A stretch of 64,000 bases of DNA from Bryobacteraceae bacterium (GTDB taxonomy: Bacteria > Acidobacteriota > Terriglobia > Bryobacterales > Bryobacteraceae). Positions 26,990-38,053 of this stretch are shown piece after piece. The stretch's first letter is position 1, and each line of letters starts with the position of its first letter. The translations under genes and the position numbers were made by a program. Under the pieces are notes generated by a model. That model was not told where the DNA came from. It made no database searches and worked only from the letters and a program-made list of their open reading frames with translations. The DNA lies in NCBI GenBank assembly GCA_029975915.1, contig JARKOC010000352.1:186001-250000 (forward strand), given 5' to 3'.

Positions 26990-29338
26990 ATGCGGTGGCT
27001 CGGGCTGGTGGTGGCGATGAGTTGGCTGGCCTCAGCGGCGCTTGGGCAGCGCTTGCCGCATACGCCTCCAATGGATGCGCCGCAAGTGCGTGAGGGGCAT
27101 CCCCGGCTTGTCTTCCGTCCTGAAGGCGCGCCGGGACTGGGGCGGACCATTGCCGAGGTCAGGCGGCTGTATCAGACCGACGGCGTGTTCCGCGGCATCT
27201 TCGATGAGGCGTTGAAGGCGTGCGATGGCGCATCGCATCCGGCGATGTCGGCGGCGTGCTGGATTGTCAGTGGCGAGGACAAGCACGCGCTGGCGGCCGC
27301 GCGATTGCTGGACGAGGCGAAGATTACCGAGACCGGACCGGGAAGATACTCGGACGTCTGGTCGTTTGCATTGGCGTATGACTGGCTGTACGAACATCCG
27401 GCACTGGCTGGCGGGTTGCGCGAGCGGGCGGCCAAACGAATCGCCGAACGCCTGCACTCTGAGCTGGCGGAGCTCGATGGCGGCTACATGGCGCTGTGGC
27501 ATGGGCGGAATCAAGCGGCTAACGGCGCAATGATCGCGGCGCTGGCACTGGCAGGGCATCCGGGGCAAGCGGAGGATCTACGGCGGGCCACCGGACACTA
27601 TGCAAGCACATTGCGCGCGTTGGACTTCTCGGAAGGTTGGCCCGAGGGGCCGAGTTATTGGATCTACAACCGGGCGCTGCCGTTTGCGCTGGCGGCGGAT
27701 TGTTTTCTGACGGCGACGGGCGCGGAATCGCTCGCGGGAACAAATATCCGCGGCGCGATGCGGAAGATCGGACTGTGGACGATCTATTCGTTTGGTCCAA
27801 ACGGGATCTTTGAACCTTATGGGGATTCGGTGGGGTCGTTGCGGCTGGGCGAGACGGGCATGTGGGAAGCGAGCGCGGATTACTTCGCCAGGCTATCGCG
27901 GGACCCCGGCATCGTGGCAGGCGCCGACTATTTGCGGGCGAGATCGCCGGCGCCGTATGGCAAGCGGCCGATTCACTGGTATGCCGCGCTGGCCTATGAT
28001 CCGTCGTTGAGGCCGCGAACTGATTATGATGCCCCGCGGCCCGAACTCTGGATGCGTGCGAACCTGCCGCAATCAATGCTGTTCGGCCGCGATTCGATGG
28101 GCGTGGCGTTCATGCGAGGAGCGTGGGGCGATCCTGAGGAGTTTTTCGCGTCATTCAAGGCCGGCGACCTGCTGGCGCATCACGACCATTACGATACGGG
28201 CCATTTCACGATCCAACTCGGCGGATTGCTGGCGCCGCTGACGGGTCTTTACGGGGGCGGGGCGACATACACGGGAGCATACAGGCTGGGGTATACGATC
28301 CAGACGGTGGCGTCCAACAGCCTGTTGATTCTCGCGCCGGGCGAGACGGCGCGGGCGCTGCTCGCGCAGCCAAACAAGCCCTGGACGGCGCTGTCGGGCG
28401 GGCAGCGCGTCATCAACCCGACGGGCTTCGATTGCTTGAGTGTCGAGCATTTCAAGCAGCTATTGAACTCGGAACGGCATCTGGAGCGGGCCACGATCAC
28501 GGCGCATGAGAGTATTCCAGGCAAGCTCGATTACTACGCGGCCGACATCACGGCGTCCTACAATTCGACGCGCTATGCCGAGCCGGGCAGCGCGGCTAAG
28601 GTGTCTAGGGTGACGAGGCAATTCGTCTACATGCGCCGCGAGCAGGCGTTTGTGGTGTTTGACCGGGTGGAGACGACCAAGCCGGAGTACACACCCAAGT
28701 TCCTGCTTCATTCGATGTCGAAGCCGCGGACCCAAAGCGAGCGGTTGATTGCGGGCATGGGCCCGGATGACGGGATCCTGGAGACCGCGGATCGCGTGGC
28801 GACGATCGGGAGCGAGCGCGCGACGATGGCACAGTATGTCCTACTACCAGAGCGGGCGCGGATGTTGAAGATTGGCGGCGCGCACTATGGCAGTTATGTT
28901 GAAGCCGACGGGGATCAGGCGAAGGGGTTCGATGGGATCAATCTGGAACCAACCGGCGGCGAGGGGAAGCCGGGGCCGAAACCGGGCGGGCGTTGGCGGA
29001 TCGAGGTGGAACCGGCCGCGGCGGGCACGTCGCACCGATTTCTGAATGTGCTCGTGCCGAGGCTGAACAGCGACAGGACGGCGAAACCCATGGTCGAGTT
29101 GCTGAAGACGAATGCGGACGCCGTGGCGGTTCGCGTGGGTGGAAGCATGGTTGTGTTTTCGCGGGATGGCGGGCGCATCAGCCGCTTTGAGTTGAGTGAC
29201 GGCGACAGGCTGGAAGGCTGGGTTTTGGATGCGGAGCGGGGTGCGGAGTATGCGATCTCGGGCAAGAAAGTGAAGGCGAGCGGCGAGGGCGTCGTAGCCG
29301 TAGAATGGCCCGGCGGCAGGAGTGTTCTCACCAGATAG
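26990..29338 (+). CDS. Heparinase II/III-like polysaccharide lyase
   Basis: 782 residues from ATG 26990, with GAGGTGA 5 bases upstream; a GTG three codons earlier overlaps that site. A signal peptide ends near residue 19. Residues 30-400 are the alpha/alpha toroid (DVWSFALAYDWLYEHP, NQAANGAMIAALAL). Residues 400-770 are the beta-sandwich (DLLAHHDHYDTGHFTIQL with clustered histidines, RQFVYMRREQAFVVFDRV). This architecture is shared by heparinase II/III, alginate and related uronate lyases, which cut by beta-elimination to give unsaturated uronates. The gene sits directly after the transglutaminase-like gene and upstream of a hexuronate-type importer, which fits a uronic-acid-containing substrate; the exact substrate is not evident. 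Confidence 0.82.
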   Translation: MRWLGLVVAMSWLASAALGQRLPHTPPMDAPQVREGHPRLVFRPEGAPGLGRTIAEVRRLYQTDGVFRGIFDEALKACDGASHPAMSAACWIVSGEDKHALAAARLLDEAKITETGPGRYSDVWSFALAYDWLYEHPALAGGLRERAAKRIAERLHSELAELDGGYMALWHGRNQAANGAMIAALALAGHPGQAEDLRRATGHYASTLRALDFSEGWPEGPSYWIYNRALPFALAADCFLTATGAESLAGTNIRGAMRKIGLWTIYSFGPNGIFEPYGDSVGSLRLGETGMWEASADYFARLSRDPGIVAGADYLRARSPAPYGKRPIHWYAALAYDPSLRPRTDYDAPRPELWMRANLPQSMLFGRDSMGVAFMRGAWGDPEEFFASFKAGDLLAHHDHYDTGHFTIQLGGLLAPLTGLYGGGATYTGAYRLGYTIQTVASNSLLILAPGETARALLAQPNKPWTALSGGQRVINPTGFDCLSVEHFKQLLNSERHLERATITAHESIPGKLDYYAADITASYNSTRYAEPGSAAKVSRVTRQFVYMRREQAFVVFDRVETTKPEYTPKFLLHSMSKPRTQSERLIAGMGPDDGILETADRVATIGSERATMAQYVLLPERARMLKIGGAHYGSYVEADGDQAKGFDGINLEPTGGEGKPGPKPGGRWRIEVEPAAAGTSHRFLNVLVPRLNSDRTAKPMVELLKTNADAVAVRVGGSMVVFSRDGGRISRFELSDGDRLEGWVLDAERGAEYAISGKKVKASGEGVVAVEWPGGRSVLTR

Positions 29339-29382
29339 CGTGGCCTGCAAAGACGTATGCTGATGTGGAGGTAATCGACATC

Positions 29383-30534
29383 ATGACGAAGGTTCTGTGG
29401 ATGACGGCGCCGGTGCTTGCCGCGCTGGCAGGATGCAGCCAACCGGCGGCGAAGCAGGATGCGCCCGCGGCTCAGCAAGGGCAGGTGGTCAAGTACGGCG
29501 TGCCGGTGAAGGCGGGGCCGATGGATGCCATCCTGGCGAAGGACTACAAACCGGGCTCATCGCTGGTGGTGCCGGTGACCAACATCACCAAGCCGAAGTT
29601 TCCGGTGATCGACGCGCACTCGCATTCGTCGATGTCGGGCATCAAGTCGAAGGAAGACGTCGAGCGCTGGGTGAAGACGATGGACGAGGTGGGCGTCGAG
29701 TTGTCGGTGGTATTCACCAACGCCGACGGGGCGGATTTCGACAAGCAGGTGGAGTGGTTCGCAGCCTATCCGAAACGGTTCCAGCTTTGGTATTCGTTTG
29801 ACACGTCGAAGGCGGACGAACCGGGCTGGACGGAGAGGACAGTGGCCGAACTGGAGCGCGTCTACAAGAAGGGCGCGCGGGGAGTGGGCGAGATTACCGA
29901 CAAGGGCTGGGGCGTCGAGACATCGGAAAAGAACGCTCCGCCACGCGACAAGCGGCTGCGTTTGGACGATCCGCGGCTGGATGCGTATTGGGAGAAGTGC
30001 GCCGAACTGAATCTGCCGGTGAACATCCACATCGCCGACCACCCGTCGGCCTGGAAGGCGCAGGACGCCAACCAGGAGCGCACGGCTGACTTCCAGGCGT
30101 TCGCGCTGTATGGGAAAGACGTGCCTTCATACGAAGAACTGCTGGCCGTGCGCGAACGGCTGCTCGCCAAGCACCCGAAGACGAAATTCATCTTCTGCCA
30201 CTTCAGCAATCAGGGTAACGACACGGCGGCGCTGGCGAAGATGCTGGACAGATTCCCGAACATGTATGTGGATGTCTCGGCCCGCGACTACGAGATCGGG
30301 CGTCAGCCGCGGACGATGAAACGGTTCATCGAAAAATACAAGGACCGCATCATGTTCGGCACCGACATGGGCGCCGACAAGCAGATGTACCTGGACTGGT
30401 GGCGGCTGCTTGAGACCGGCGACGAGTATATGAAAGGCCGCATCTGGTGGCCGTATTACGGGCTTGAACTCAGCGCTCCGGCGCTGAAGGCGCTCTATCG
30501 CGACACTGCCCTGAAAGTGTTGAACTTCAAGTGA
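29383..30534 (+). CDS. Amidohydrolase-2 family lipoprotein
   Basis: 383 residues from ATG 29383 after GGAGGTAAT; the in-frame codons upstream overlap the lyase gene and are not needed. Residues 1-18 are a lipoprotein signal with lipobox LAGC (Cys18). The metal-dependent TIM barrel has DAHSHSS (His79, His81), [16 protein letters not shown] and the conserved aspartate in IMFGTDMG. The family hydrolyses or decarboxylates small carboxylated rings. Here it is exported and membrane-anchored, so it probably acts on periplasmic sugar acids or lactones, which is inference. It overlaps the MFS gene by GTGA. Confidence 0.82.
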   Translation: MTKVLWMTAPVLAALAGCSQPAAKQDAPAAQQGQVVKYGVPVKAGPMDAILAKDYKPGSSLVVPVTNITKPKFPVIDAHSHSSMSGIKSKEDVERWVKTMDEVGVELSVVFTNADGADFDKQVEWFAAYPKRFQLWYSFDTSKADEPGWTERTVAELERVYKKGARGVGEITDKGWGVETSEKNAPPRDKRLRLDDPRLDAYWEKCAELNLPVNIHIADHPSAWKAQDANQERTADFQAFALYGKDVPSYEELLAVRERLLAKHPKTKFIFCHFSNQGNDTAALAKMLDRFPNMYVDVSARDYEIGRQPRTMKRFIEKYKDRIMFGTDMGADKQMYLDWWRLLETGDEYMKGRIWWPYYGLELSAPALKALYRDTALKVLNFK

Positions 30535-31829
30535 GCGGGCAAGCAGCGGGCGGGCGTCGCATCATCAAGAACCTGCGCTGGTGGATCGGAGGGTTGTTGT
30601 TCGCCTCGACGGTGATCAACTACATCGACCGGCAGACGCTAAGCGTTCTCGCGCCACATCTCAAGACAGAATTTGAATGGTCGAATTCGGACTTCGCATT
30701 ACTGGTGATCGCTTTCCGGGTGGCGTATGCGATAGGCCAATCGGTGATGGGACGCGCTCTCGACCATTTGGGCACGCAGCGGGGCCTGTTGCTGACTGTG
30801 AGCTGGTATTCGCTGGCGGCGATGGCGACATCGCTGGCCACGGGGTTGAAGAGCTTCATGGGCTTCCGGTTCCTGCTCGGCCTGGGCGAGTCGGCGAATT
30901 GGCCGGGGGCGGCGAAAACGGTGGCCGAGTGGTTCCCTAAGCATGAGCGCGGCTGGGCCGTGGCTCTGTACGACAGCGGGTCGGCGATTGGCGGGGCCAT
31001 CGCGCCCGTGCTTGTGATTTCAATCTACGCGTACGCGGGCAGTTGGAGACCGGCATTCATCTTCACGGGCCTGCTTGGCGTGATTTGGTTGACGGCGTGG
31101 AAGCGCTTTTATCATCCTCCGGAGACGCACCCGAATATCAGCGACAGTGAGCGGGCGATGATCATCGAGTCGAAACGCTCGGAAGGACACGCGGAGGCCG
31201 AGACGGCGCCAGCGAGTTGGCGGGAACTCATCTGGCGGAAGGACACCTGGGGCATCATCCTGGGCAAATCGCTGACCGATCCCGTCTGGTTCTTCATCAC
31301 CGACTGGTTCGCGATCTTCCTGGTGGCCAAGGGATTCAAGATCGAGGAGACGCTGGCTGGATTCTGGGTCCCGTTCCTTGCGGCCGACTTCGGCAATTTC
31401 TTTGGCGGCGGGTTTTCGAGCTGGCTGATCAAGCGGGGCTGGGACGTGGTGAAGGCGCGTAAGTTTGTCATCGTGATCTGCGGCATCGGCATGGCCACGC
31501 TGATCCCGGCCATCTACGCCTCGTCGTTGCTGCCGATCGTGACGCTGTTCGCTATCTCAACGTTCTCTTATGCGGCATGGTCCACTATGGGCCTTGCGCT
31601 GCCGGGCGATATCTTCCCGAGCCGCAGCGTGGCGACGGTGAGCGGGATGAGCGGGACGGGCGCGGGACTGGGCACGATTCTCTCGACGTTTCTGATCGGG
31701 TGGATGGCGGACAAATACTCGTTCGAGCCGGTGCTTTTGGCGGCAAGCATCGTGCCGCTGATTGCTACGGCGCTGGTGCTGCTGTTGGTCCGCAACCGAC
31801 CGGTTACCAGTACTGCGGCTGGAAGCTAG
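30531..31829 (+). CDS. MFS importer, ACS family, hexuronate (ExuT-like) type
   Basis: 432 residues, twelve predicted helices. Helix 1 carries the family phrase [15 protein letters not shown]. Loop 2-3 has [12 protein letters not shown], and helix 4 [20 protein letters not shown], typical of the ExuT/GarP anion:cation symporter branch. That branch imports glucuronate, galacturonate, glucarate or related sugar acids with protons. The GTG start overlaps the amidohydrolase stop by 4 bases. It closes the rightward polysaccharide operon. Its last 26 bases overlap the 3' end of the convergent BACON gene, so no terminator fits between them. Confidence 0.88.
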   Translation: MSGQAAGGRRIIKNLRWWIGGLLFASTVINYIDRQTLSVLAPHLKTEFEWSNSDFALLVIAFRVAYAIGQSVMGRALDHLGTQRGLLLTVSWYSLAAMATSLATGLKSFMGFRFLLGLGESANWPGAAKTVAEWFPKHERGWAVALYDSGSAIGGAIAPVLVISIYAYAGSWRPAFIFTGLLGVIWLTAWKRFYHPPETHPNISDSERAMIIESKRSEGHAEAETAPASWRELIWRKDTWGIILGKSLTDPVWFFITDWFAIFLVAKGFKIEETLAGFWVPFLAADFGNFFGGGFSSWLIKRGWDVVKARKFVIVICGIGMATLIPAIYASSLLPIVTLFAISTFSYAAWSTMGLALPGDIFPSRSVATVSGMSGTGAGLGTILSTFLIGWMADKYSFEPVLLAASIVPLIATALVLLLVRNRPVTSTAAGS

Positions 31830-34800
31830 TGAACGGGCCTGCCGGACTGAAGCGCAATCCGATGGCGGCGACGTAGCCGCTCTGAATGGTGAATTCGGCC
31901 GAACCGCGCTTGCCGGCCGTGGCCGCCAGGCGATTGACGGTTTCAAACGCCAGATGGCCTGAAGCCGGGATCCCGATGGTCTCTTCGCCGAGGATTGCGC
32001 CGCTTTCGTCGCGCAGGACGACGGACAACCGAGCGGCGGTATTTGCATCGATGTTGGCCAGCGCAACGCTGGTGACAAAGCCGAGCGTGTTGTCGAAGGG
32101 CAAGTGGAATCCGGCCGATTGGCCGGCCTTCAGGGCCACGCTCGCTTCCTGCGGAATCGCCTGGCCTGGCTGAAAACTGAAGACGGCCGAGCCGCTCACG
32201 GGTGCTGAACTCTCCACTTCAGCCCAGCCCGAGGTGGGCGTATCGCCAACGCCAGCCGTGCGTACGGCATAGGTCCCGCCGGCCGGGATGACGATGCCGG
32301 TCGTCGCAGCGGACCTTTCAAGCGGCGGCGCCCAGACTTCCGTTGCACCGGCGCCTCCAGCCACGGCGCGGTGGAAACGGAGGTTGGCGGTGACGGCGGC
32401 GGGGTTATTGTTTTGCAGGGTCAGAAGAGTGTTGAAACCGCCGCCGTCGGCGATTTGAGCGAAGACCTGGCGGACGGCGGCGCCAGACGGGATGTCGGGC
32501 GTGGTTTCGAGGCTGGTGAAGGCACCTTGCGGGCTGAAGCGCAAGGCCAGCGCGGAGATGGCGTCGCGCGTAGCGGTGAGCACGAGGCTGCCACGCTTGC
32601 CGTTACTCGACGGGAAGATGTCGATGATGCGGGCGGCGAGATGGCCGGCCGCGGGCAGAACGATGAGCGGACCGGAGCCGAGGCTGCTGCCGCCCGAGTC
32701 ACGCAGTTCGTAGTTGATGGCCAGCGGTGCGGAAGTGTCGCGGTTGATGGCGGCGAACGAGGTCACCCAACCGGAGATGTTGTCGAACGGAAGTACGACG
32801 CGTGCCGAGCCTGCGCCGCTCATCGGCACCGTGGCCTCCTGGACGCCTCCAGCTGGCCGGGTTTGGCGGAAGACAGCGAAGCCGCCGAGTTCAGAAGGGC
32901 CAGCAACTTCCACCCAACCGGAGGAGGTTTCAGCTGCCACGCCGAGAGTCTCGACAGTGACAACGGATTTGGCCGGAATCTGGAGGGCGCTGAGGGATTG
33001 GCCGCTGGCGATGGCAGGGGTCCAATCCTCGGTCGAGTAGCTGCCATCCTGCTTGTTGCGGCGGAAGCGGAGCGAGGCGGTGGCGGCCGATGAGGATGGG
33101 TTGACCAGGGTGATCGAAGTGGTGAATTCGCCGCCGTCGGCCACTTGGGGCATGGCCCACGAGGCTGGAACCGACGCTTTGCGAGCGGTGACCTGGACGG
33201 TATAGGTGCGGCCGTCCGAGGGTACGGATGCGATCTGGATGGTTCCCGTGGAAGGCGAAGAAGGTAGCAGCAACGGGTTGACGCCGACGCTCAACTGGCC
33301 GCCGGTCTGCTCGGCGATCAGCCAGTTGCCGGGACTCTGGTGGCTGAAGGTAAACTGGGCAGCGGCGCCGGATTGAGTGGTCACGCTGACCATGCGGCGG
33401 GCCGGCGGCGACGATCCGAGGCCGTTGAACTCGATGGATGCAGGCGAGACGACGAGAGAGGCCGGCGAGGTGAGCGTGAATGCGACGGGCAGAGTGAGGA
33501 CTTGTCCGCCGGCATTGATGGTGATGACACCGTTGTGCGTTCCGGAGGCGAGGCCCTGAGCGCGGGCTTGAATGGAGAGTGTCGTCGAGGAACCGGCTGC
33601 AACTTGACCGCTGGCAGGGGTGACGGAGAGCCAGGGCTGATCCGATGTGGCAGTGAAAGAGGTGGCGGCACCCGGGTTTTTGAGAGTGGTTTGAGACGAG
33701 GCGATGGTAGACGAACCAGAGGCGGCGGAGAGGGAGAGAGTGACAGGGAACAGAGAAGGCTGCTGTGCGCCGCTGGAGTCGTTCACCGAAACGTAAACCT
33801 GGTGCAAATCACCGCCGGTGACCACCGTGATCCGCGAGTTCTGCACGCCTGACGGCGTCGAGTCAGGGTCGGCCCAGACACGGATGACCGCCGTGCCGCC
33901 GGCGGGAACAGACCCGGATGGCGGCGAAGCCTTGAGCCATGAGACGAGTGGAATGGTGTCGAACATGAGCGGCACACCGGGACTGGTGATGGTGATGTCC
34001 TTACCGGCCGCCTGGCCCGTTGTGGCGAGTGAGACGTTAGTGGGAGTGACGGTCACCTTGGCGGGCGTGCCGATGGTGAGGACCACCGGGACGGAGAGAG
34101 GCGACAAACCTGGAGCGGTGAACAGAATGCTCGCCTCATGGCGTCCGGTGGGCAGCGACGCCGGGTTGGCCTGGACAGTCAAAGAAGCGCTGCCATTGGT
34201 GGTGAGCAGGCCGGAAGAAGGCGAGACGCTCAACCAGGATGCCGACGGGGTGGCGCTGAAACTGGCGGTTGACCCGCGATTGGTCAACAGCAATTGGGAT
34301 TGCTGGATGCCCGAAGACGAGGATGCGGCGCTGAAGTTGACCGACGTGGGGAAAGACTCAAAGCCGCCTGTGCCGCCTGTCACGGTAATCACCACGGGCA
34401 CCTGGAGCCGAACAACACTATAGGCGTCGAGGAAATCGAGCCGGGCCTGGACGGAGCCCGGTGAAAGTTGCGCCGCGTCGATGAAAACAGTGAAGACACC
34501 AGGGGAAGTACTGATCTGGTCTGGTTCGGCCCGTACCGATCCTGGCATCGATGAGTAGATCTTCAGTGGCAGTTGGCTGGTTGTCGTCACGTTGAGCGAT
34601 GAAGTGGTGGAAGCCCCTGCAGCGACAGAAACATTGAGCGCTGAAGGAACAGCCGTGGTGACCGAGGCGCTGACATTGAACGTGACGTTGACAACAACTG
34701 CGTCGTAGCCTTGGGCCGTGATCGTCACTTTCCCGGTATGGGCACCGGGTGTGGTGCGCCGGGCGTATGCCCAAATGAACACGGTAGCGGTTGCGTTCTC

Positions 34801-35361
34801 TGCGACGGAACTGTTGTAGGGTCCTTCAATCCAAGTGACATCCGGAGTGACCGTAAAGGGCGCATACGGACCGGTGACCGACAACGTAAGATTGACCACC
34901 GCCGGGGCCCATTCGGAGTCGGCCGAGTGAAGCGTAACCGAGGAGGCAGAAATGGAGATAGACCGAGTCTGAACAGTGAACGTAACTTGAACCGTCTCAG
35001 AACCGCCTGCCGCGCTGGTCAAGACGACTTGGCCTGTGTGGACGCCAACGACGGCCTTCGTCGAATCGCAAGTGATCTGGATCTCGATGGTGGATGCCCC
35101 CTCGAAAACGCGCGATTGAGTATCGACTTCGAGCCATGGTGTTTGCGCCTGATTCGGAACGGAGGGCGTGAGTGTGGTCAGGCCCCGATTGTTCGTGACA
35201 GCGATGGCGCCTGTGACTTTCGGAGCCCAGTCGCCGCCAGAGAGATTCAACGAATGCGAAGAGAGAGCCATCACCGGAGACTGGCCGAAGGCGATGACAT
35301 TGCCGCTGATTAGAAAAAGGATGCCGGCGAAGATGGCGAGAGACGTGCTGCTAGGGCGCAT
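31804..35361 (-). CDS. Large secreted BACON-repeat protein with two ADGG modules
   Basis: 1185 residues with a signal peptide ending at about residue 27. Residues 30-730 hold seven or so BACON-like beta-sandwich repeats, each with a form of [17 protein letters not shown] followed by an Ig strand ending VVLTI. Residues 734-963 and 964-1185 are two copies of a ~220-residue module opening with [14 protein letters not shown] and [14 protein letters not shown] and sharing LPFDN(I/T)xGxVTS, GHLA and ALRFSP/GLRFSP. BACON domains bind glycans or mucins in other phyla. It is convergent with and overlaps the MFS gene by 26 bases. A surface adhesin or carbohydrate-binding role is plausible but unproven. 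Confidence 0.85.
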   Translation of the reverse strand: MRPSSTSLAIFAGILFLISGNVIAFGQSPVMALSSHSLNLSGGDWAPKVTGAIAVTNNRGLTTLTPSVPNQAQTPWLEVDTQSRVFEGASTIEIQITCDSTKAVVGVHTGQVVLTSAAGGSETVQVTFTVQTRSISISASSVTLHSADSEWAPAVVNLTLSVTGPYAPFTVTPDVTWIEGPYNSSVAENATATVFIWAYARRTTPGAHTGKVTITAQGYDAVVVNVTFNVSASVTTAVPSALNVSVAAGASTTSSLNVTTTSQLPLKIYSSMPGSVRAEPDQISTSPGVFTVFIDAAQLSPGSVQARLDFLDAYSVVRLQVPVVITVTGGTGGFESFPTSVNFSAASSSSGIQQSQLLLTNRGSTASFSATPSASWLSVSPSSGLLTTNGSASLTVQANPASLPTGRHEASILFTAPGLSPLSVPVVLTIGTPAKVTVTPTNVSLATTGQAAGKDITITSPGVPLMFDTIPLVSWLKASPPSGSVPAGGTAVIRVWADPDSTPSGVQNSRITVVTGGDLHQVYVSVNDSSGAQQPSLFPVTLSLSAASGSSTIASSQTTLKNPGAATSFTATSDQPWLSVTPASGQVAAGSSTTLSIQARAQGLASGTHNGVITINAGGQVLTLPVAFTLTSPASLVVSPASIEFNGLGSSPPARRMVSVTTQSGAAAQFTFSHQSPGNWLIAEQTGGQLSVGVNPLLLPSSPSTGTIQIASVPSDGRTYTVQVTARKASVPASWAMPQVADGGEFTTSITLVNPSSSAATASLRFRRNKQDGSYSTEDWTPAIASGQSLSALQIPAKSVVTVETLGVAAETSSGWVEVAGPSELGGFAVFRQTRPAGGVQEATVPMSGAGSARVVLPFDNISGWVTSFAAINRDTSAPLAINYELRDSGGSSLGSGPLIVLPAAGHLAARIIDIFPSSNGKRGSLVLTATRDAISALALRFSPQGAFTSLETTPDIPSGAAVRQVFAQIADGGGFNTLLTLQNNNPAAVTANLRFHRAVAGGAGATEVWAPPLERSAATTGIVIPAGGTYAVRTAGVGDTPTSGWAEVESSAPVSGSAVFSFQPGQAIPQEASVALKAGQSAGFHLPFDNTLGFVTSVALANIDANTAARLSVVLRDESGAILGEETIGIPASGHLAFETVNRLAATAGKRGSAEFTIQSGYVAAIGLRFSPAGPFTSFQPQYW

Positions 35362-35558
35362 ATAAATCGTTAAGCCTGAACCATGCTATCAGCCTCGCGT
35401 GAATTGGAGAAAAAATGGTGGGCCGCTTGTCCGCCAATTGCGGCAGCGATTGGCGCACAAGGCAGTATTCCCGCACCTGGCTGTCCATGTCAGCAGCTAC
35501 GCAAAGATTGCATTGAGGAAACTCGCAGACAACTGTAGCCGCTTTGATGAGCTTCGGG

Positions 35559-35564
35559 TACAAT
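35559..35564 (+). promoter_or_regulatory. -10-like TACAAT before cydA
   Basis: It ends 12 bases before the cydA ATG. With a start point 6-7 bases downstream the leader would be about 5 bases, and indeed no good Shine-Dalgarno site precedes the ATG. Confidence 0.45.
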
Positions 35565-35576
35565 CGATGGGTCGCC

Positions 35577-36920
35577 ATGGAATCCGCACTTGCTCTTCAC
35601 CGTTTCCACTTCGCGTTTACCATCACATTTCATTACATTTTTGTCCAGTTAACCCTAGGCCTGGGGTTCCTGATCTTCCTCATGAAGACGCTCGCGCTGA
35701 AGACCGGCGACGAGCGATGGAACGACGCGGCCCGGTTCTGGTCCAAGATCTTTGCCATCAACTTCGCGCTCGGCGTGGTCACCGGAATTCCGATGGAATT
35801 TCAGTTCGGGACCAACTGGTCGCGATTCTCCAAGGGCGCCGGCGGGGTAATCGGCCACACGCTGGGCATGGAAGGGTTGTACACGTTCTTTCTGGAGTCG
35901 TCGTTCCTCGGCCTGATGCTTTTTGGCGAGAAGAAGCTCGGCAAAATCGGCCACTGGCTGTCGACGGCGGCGGTCTGGATCGGCAGCTGGATGTCGGGCT
36001 ATCTGATTGTCGCCACCAATGCCTGGATGCAGCGCCCGACGGGCTATCACCTGGGGCCGAACGGCGAGATCATTCTCAACAGTTGGTGGTCGCTGGTCTT
36101 TAATGAATGGGCGGCGTGGCAGTACATGCACACGATCCTGGGCGGGATCGTGACGGGCTGCTTCGTGGTGAGCGGCGTCGGCGCATTCTACTTGCTGACA
36201 AAGAAACACGCCGAGGGGGGCAAGTACTTCCTGCGGCTGGGCGTGCCAGTGGGCGCATTGGCGACGTTGCTTGTAGCCTTCCCGACCGGTGACATGCAGG
36301 CTAAGCTGGTGGCCCGGCACCAACCGGTGGCGCTGGCGGCGATGGAAGGCCACTTCGAGACGGCCAAGGGCGCGCCGATGGCGATCATGGGCCAGCCGGA
36401 TGTCGAGAAGAAACGGCTGGACAACCCGTTCATCATCCCAGGGGCGCTGAGTTTTGTTGTGCATTCGCTCTGGGACGCGGAAGTGAAGGGTCTGGACGCC
36501 TATCCCGAGGACACCTGGCCGGATCAGATTCCACTGTTGTACTTCGCGTTCCACATCATGGTGGGGCTGGGAACGTTGTTTGTGGTGGTGATGGGATCTT
36601 CGGCCCTGTGGCTGTGGCGAGGCAAGCTGTTTGAGACCAAGGCGCTGTTGTGGGCGCTTTTGCTATTCCTGCCGCTGCCCTATGTCGCTAACACGGCTGG
36701 GTGGATGACCTCGGAACTGGGGCGCCAGCCGTGGCTGATTTATGGCCTGATGCGGACCACGGCTGGGTCGAGCCCGCATGTGTCGTCCGGCAGCGCGACA
36801 TTCACGCTGCTTGGGTTCATGGGCATCTACTCGTTGCTGTTCATGCTGGGGCTGTTCCTGATCTGGCGCGAACTTGAGCACGGGCCGAAGCCGAAGGGCG
36901 AAGCGCCTACAGGGTATTAA
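35577..36920 (+). CDS. cydA: Cytochrome bd ubiquinol oxidase subunit I
   Basis: 447 residues from ATG 35577, chosen because the family starts with the LHRFHFAFTITFHY helix; the in-frame TTG/ATG 30-33 bases earlier add an unrelated leader. Conserved features are an N-terminal histidine (His8) as axial haem ligand, the Q-loop region between helices 6 and 7, and the signature GWMTSELGRQPW near residue 380. CydAB reduces oxygen to water with quinol at high affinity under low oxygen. cydB follows 41 bases later. Length suggests the short-Q-loop type rather than the E. coli long form. Confidence 0.93.
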   Translation: MESALALHRFHFAFTITFHYIFVQLTLGLGFLIFLMKTLALKTGDERWNDAARFWSKIFAINFALGVVTGIPMEFQFGTNWSRFSKGAGGVIGHTLGMEGLYTFFLESSFLGLMLFGEKKLGKIGHWLSTAAVWIGSWMSGYLIVATNAWMQRPTGYHLGPNGEIILNSWWSLVFNEWAAWQYMHTILGGIVTGCFVVSGVGAFYLLTKKHAEGGKYFLRLGVPVGALATLLVAFPTGDMQAKLVARHQPVALAAMEGHFETAKGAPMAIMGQPDVEKKRLDNPFIIPGALSFVVHSLWDAEVKGLDAYPEDTWPDQIPLLYFAFHIMVGLGTLFVVVMGSSALWLWRGKLFETKALLWALLLFLPLPYVANTAGWMTSELGRQPWLIYGLMRTTAGSSPHVSSGSATFTLLGFMGIYSLLFMLGLFLIWRELEHGPKPKGEAPTGY

Positions 36921-36961
36921 GGGTTGAAGGACCACCACCACGAAGGAGAAGGATAAGACAA

Positions 36962-38005
36962 ATGCTACCCGTCATCTGGTTCTGTATTGTCGCCGTGATG
37001 GTCGCGATGTACGTTGTGCTGGACGGCTTCGACCTGGGCGCGGGCATCGTGCATCTGGGCGTGGCCCGCAACGACAACGAGCGGAGAATGGTGCTCAAGT
37101 CGATCGGCCCCGTTTGGGACGGGAATGAAGTTTGGCTGCTGGCCGGCGGAGGGGCGCTGTATTTCGCATTCCCGCCGCTGTATGCGGCCGGATTCTCGGG
37201 CTTCTATCTTCCGCTGATGGTTGTGCTGTGGTTGCTGATCCTGCGCGGGTGCGCGGTTGAATTCCGCAGCCACATCGACAATGCGGTGTGGAAGCCGTTC
37301 TGGGACGTCGTCTTCAGTTTCGCCTCGGCTCTGCTGGCGATCTTTTTTGGCGCTGCGCTGGGCAATGTTGTCCGAGGCGTGCCGCTCAATGAAACGGGCG
37401 ATTTCTTCCTGCCGCTGTGGACCAACTGGGTTCCAGGGCCGAACCCGGGGATTCTGGACTGGTACACCATCCTGACGGGACTGTTCGCTTTTGTCACCCT
37501 GACTCAGCATGGCGCGCTGTGGGTGACCTACAAGACAACCGGCGAGGTGCAGACCCGGGCCCGCAAGACGGCGACAGTGGCCTGGATGGCGGTGGTGGCG
37601 TTCACCATCATCACGACCATAGCCAGTTTCTCCATTCAGCCACACCTGGGTGAGAGTTTCGCCGCCCGTCCCGCCGGTTATGTCTTCCCTGCCCTGGCGC
37701 TGACCGGAATGGCGGGAGTGATCATTTTCCTCAAGAAGGGCGACGATCTGAAAGCGTTTCTGGCGTCGGCGATCTACATCATCGGAATGCTGACCAGCGT
37801 CGTGTTCGGAGTATTCCCGAACGTGCTGCCCACGGTGAGCGACCCCTCGACGGCGCTGACGATCCACAATGCGGCGGCGTCAGAGTATGGTCTGCGTGTC
37901 GGCTTGGCATGGTTCACGCCGGGCATTCTACTGGCGCTCAGCTACACGGTCTTCCTGTACCGCAAGTTCGCCGGGAAGGTCAGTCTGGAAGACAGCGGGC
38001 ACTAG
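36962..38005 (+). CDS. cydB: Cytochrome bd ubiquinol oxidase subunit II
   Basis: 347 residues. The start helix MLPVIWFCIVAVMVAMYVVL with DGFDLGAGIVH just after it is diagnostic, as is GPVWDGNEVWLLAGGGALYFAFP (about residues 48-70). Eight or nine helices follow. AAGGAGAAGG precedes the ATG by about 9 bases. CydB stabilises the haem subunit and forms the second half of the heterodimer. No cydX microprotein or cydCD assembly ABC genes are recognised in the window; the next gene downstream encodes a DsbA-like protein with its own promoter-like hexamer. Confidence 0.93.
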   Translation: MLPVIWFCIVAVMVAMYVVLDGFDLGAGIVHLGVARNDNERRMVLKSIGPVWDGNEVWLLAGGGALYFAFPPLYAAGFSGFYLPLMVVLWLLILRGCAVEFRSHIDNAVWKPFWDVVFSFASALLAIFFGAALGNVVRGVPLNETGDFFLPLWTNWVPGPNPGILDWYTILTGLFAFVTLTQHGALWVTYKTTGEVQTRARKTATVAWMAVVAFTIITTIASFSIQPHLGESFAARPAGYVFPALALTGMAGVIIFLKKGDDLKAFLASAIYIIGMLTSVVFGVFPNVLPTVSDPSTALTIHNAAASEYGLRVGLAWFTPGILLALSYTVFLYRKFAGKVSLEDSGH

Positions 38006-38040
38006 TGGACGGCAGGCAGGGCCATCCGCAGCCGCCCTGT

Positions 38041-38046
38041 TAGAAT
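38041..38046 (+). promoter_or_regulatory. -10-like TAGAAT, leaderless arrangement
   Basis: It ends 7 bases before ATG 38054 with no room for a ribosome binding site, predicting transcription from the start codon itself. Confidence 0.5.
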
Positions 38047-38053
38047 CTTGATT

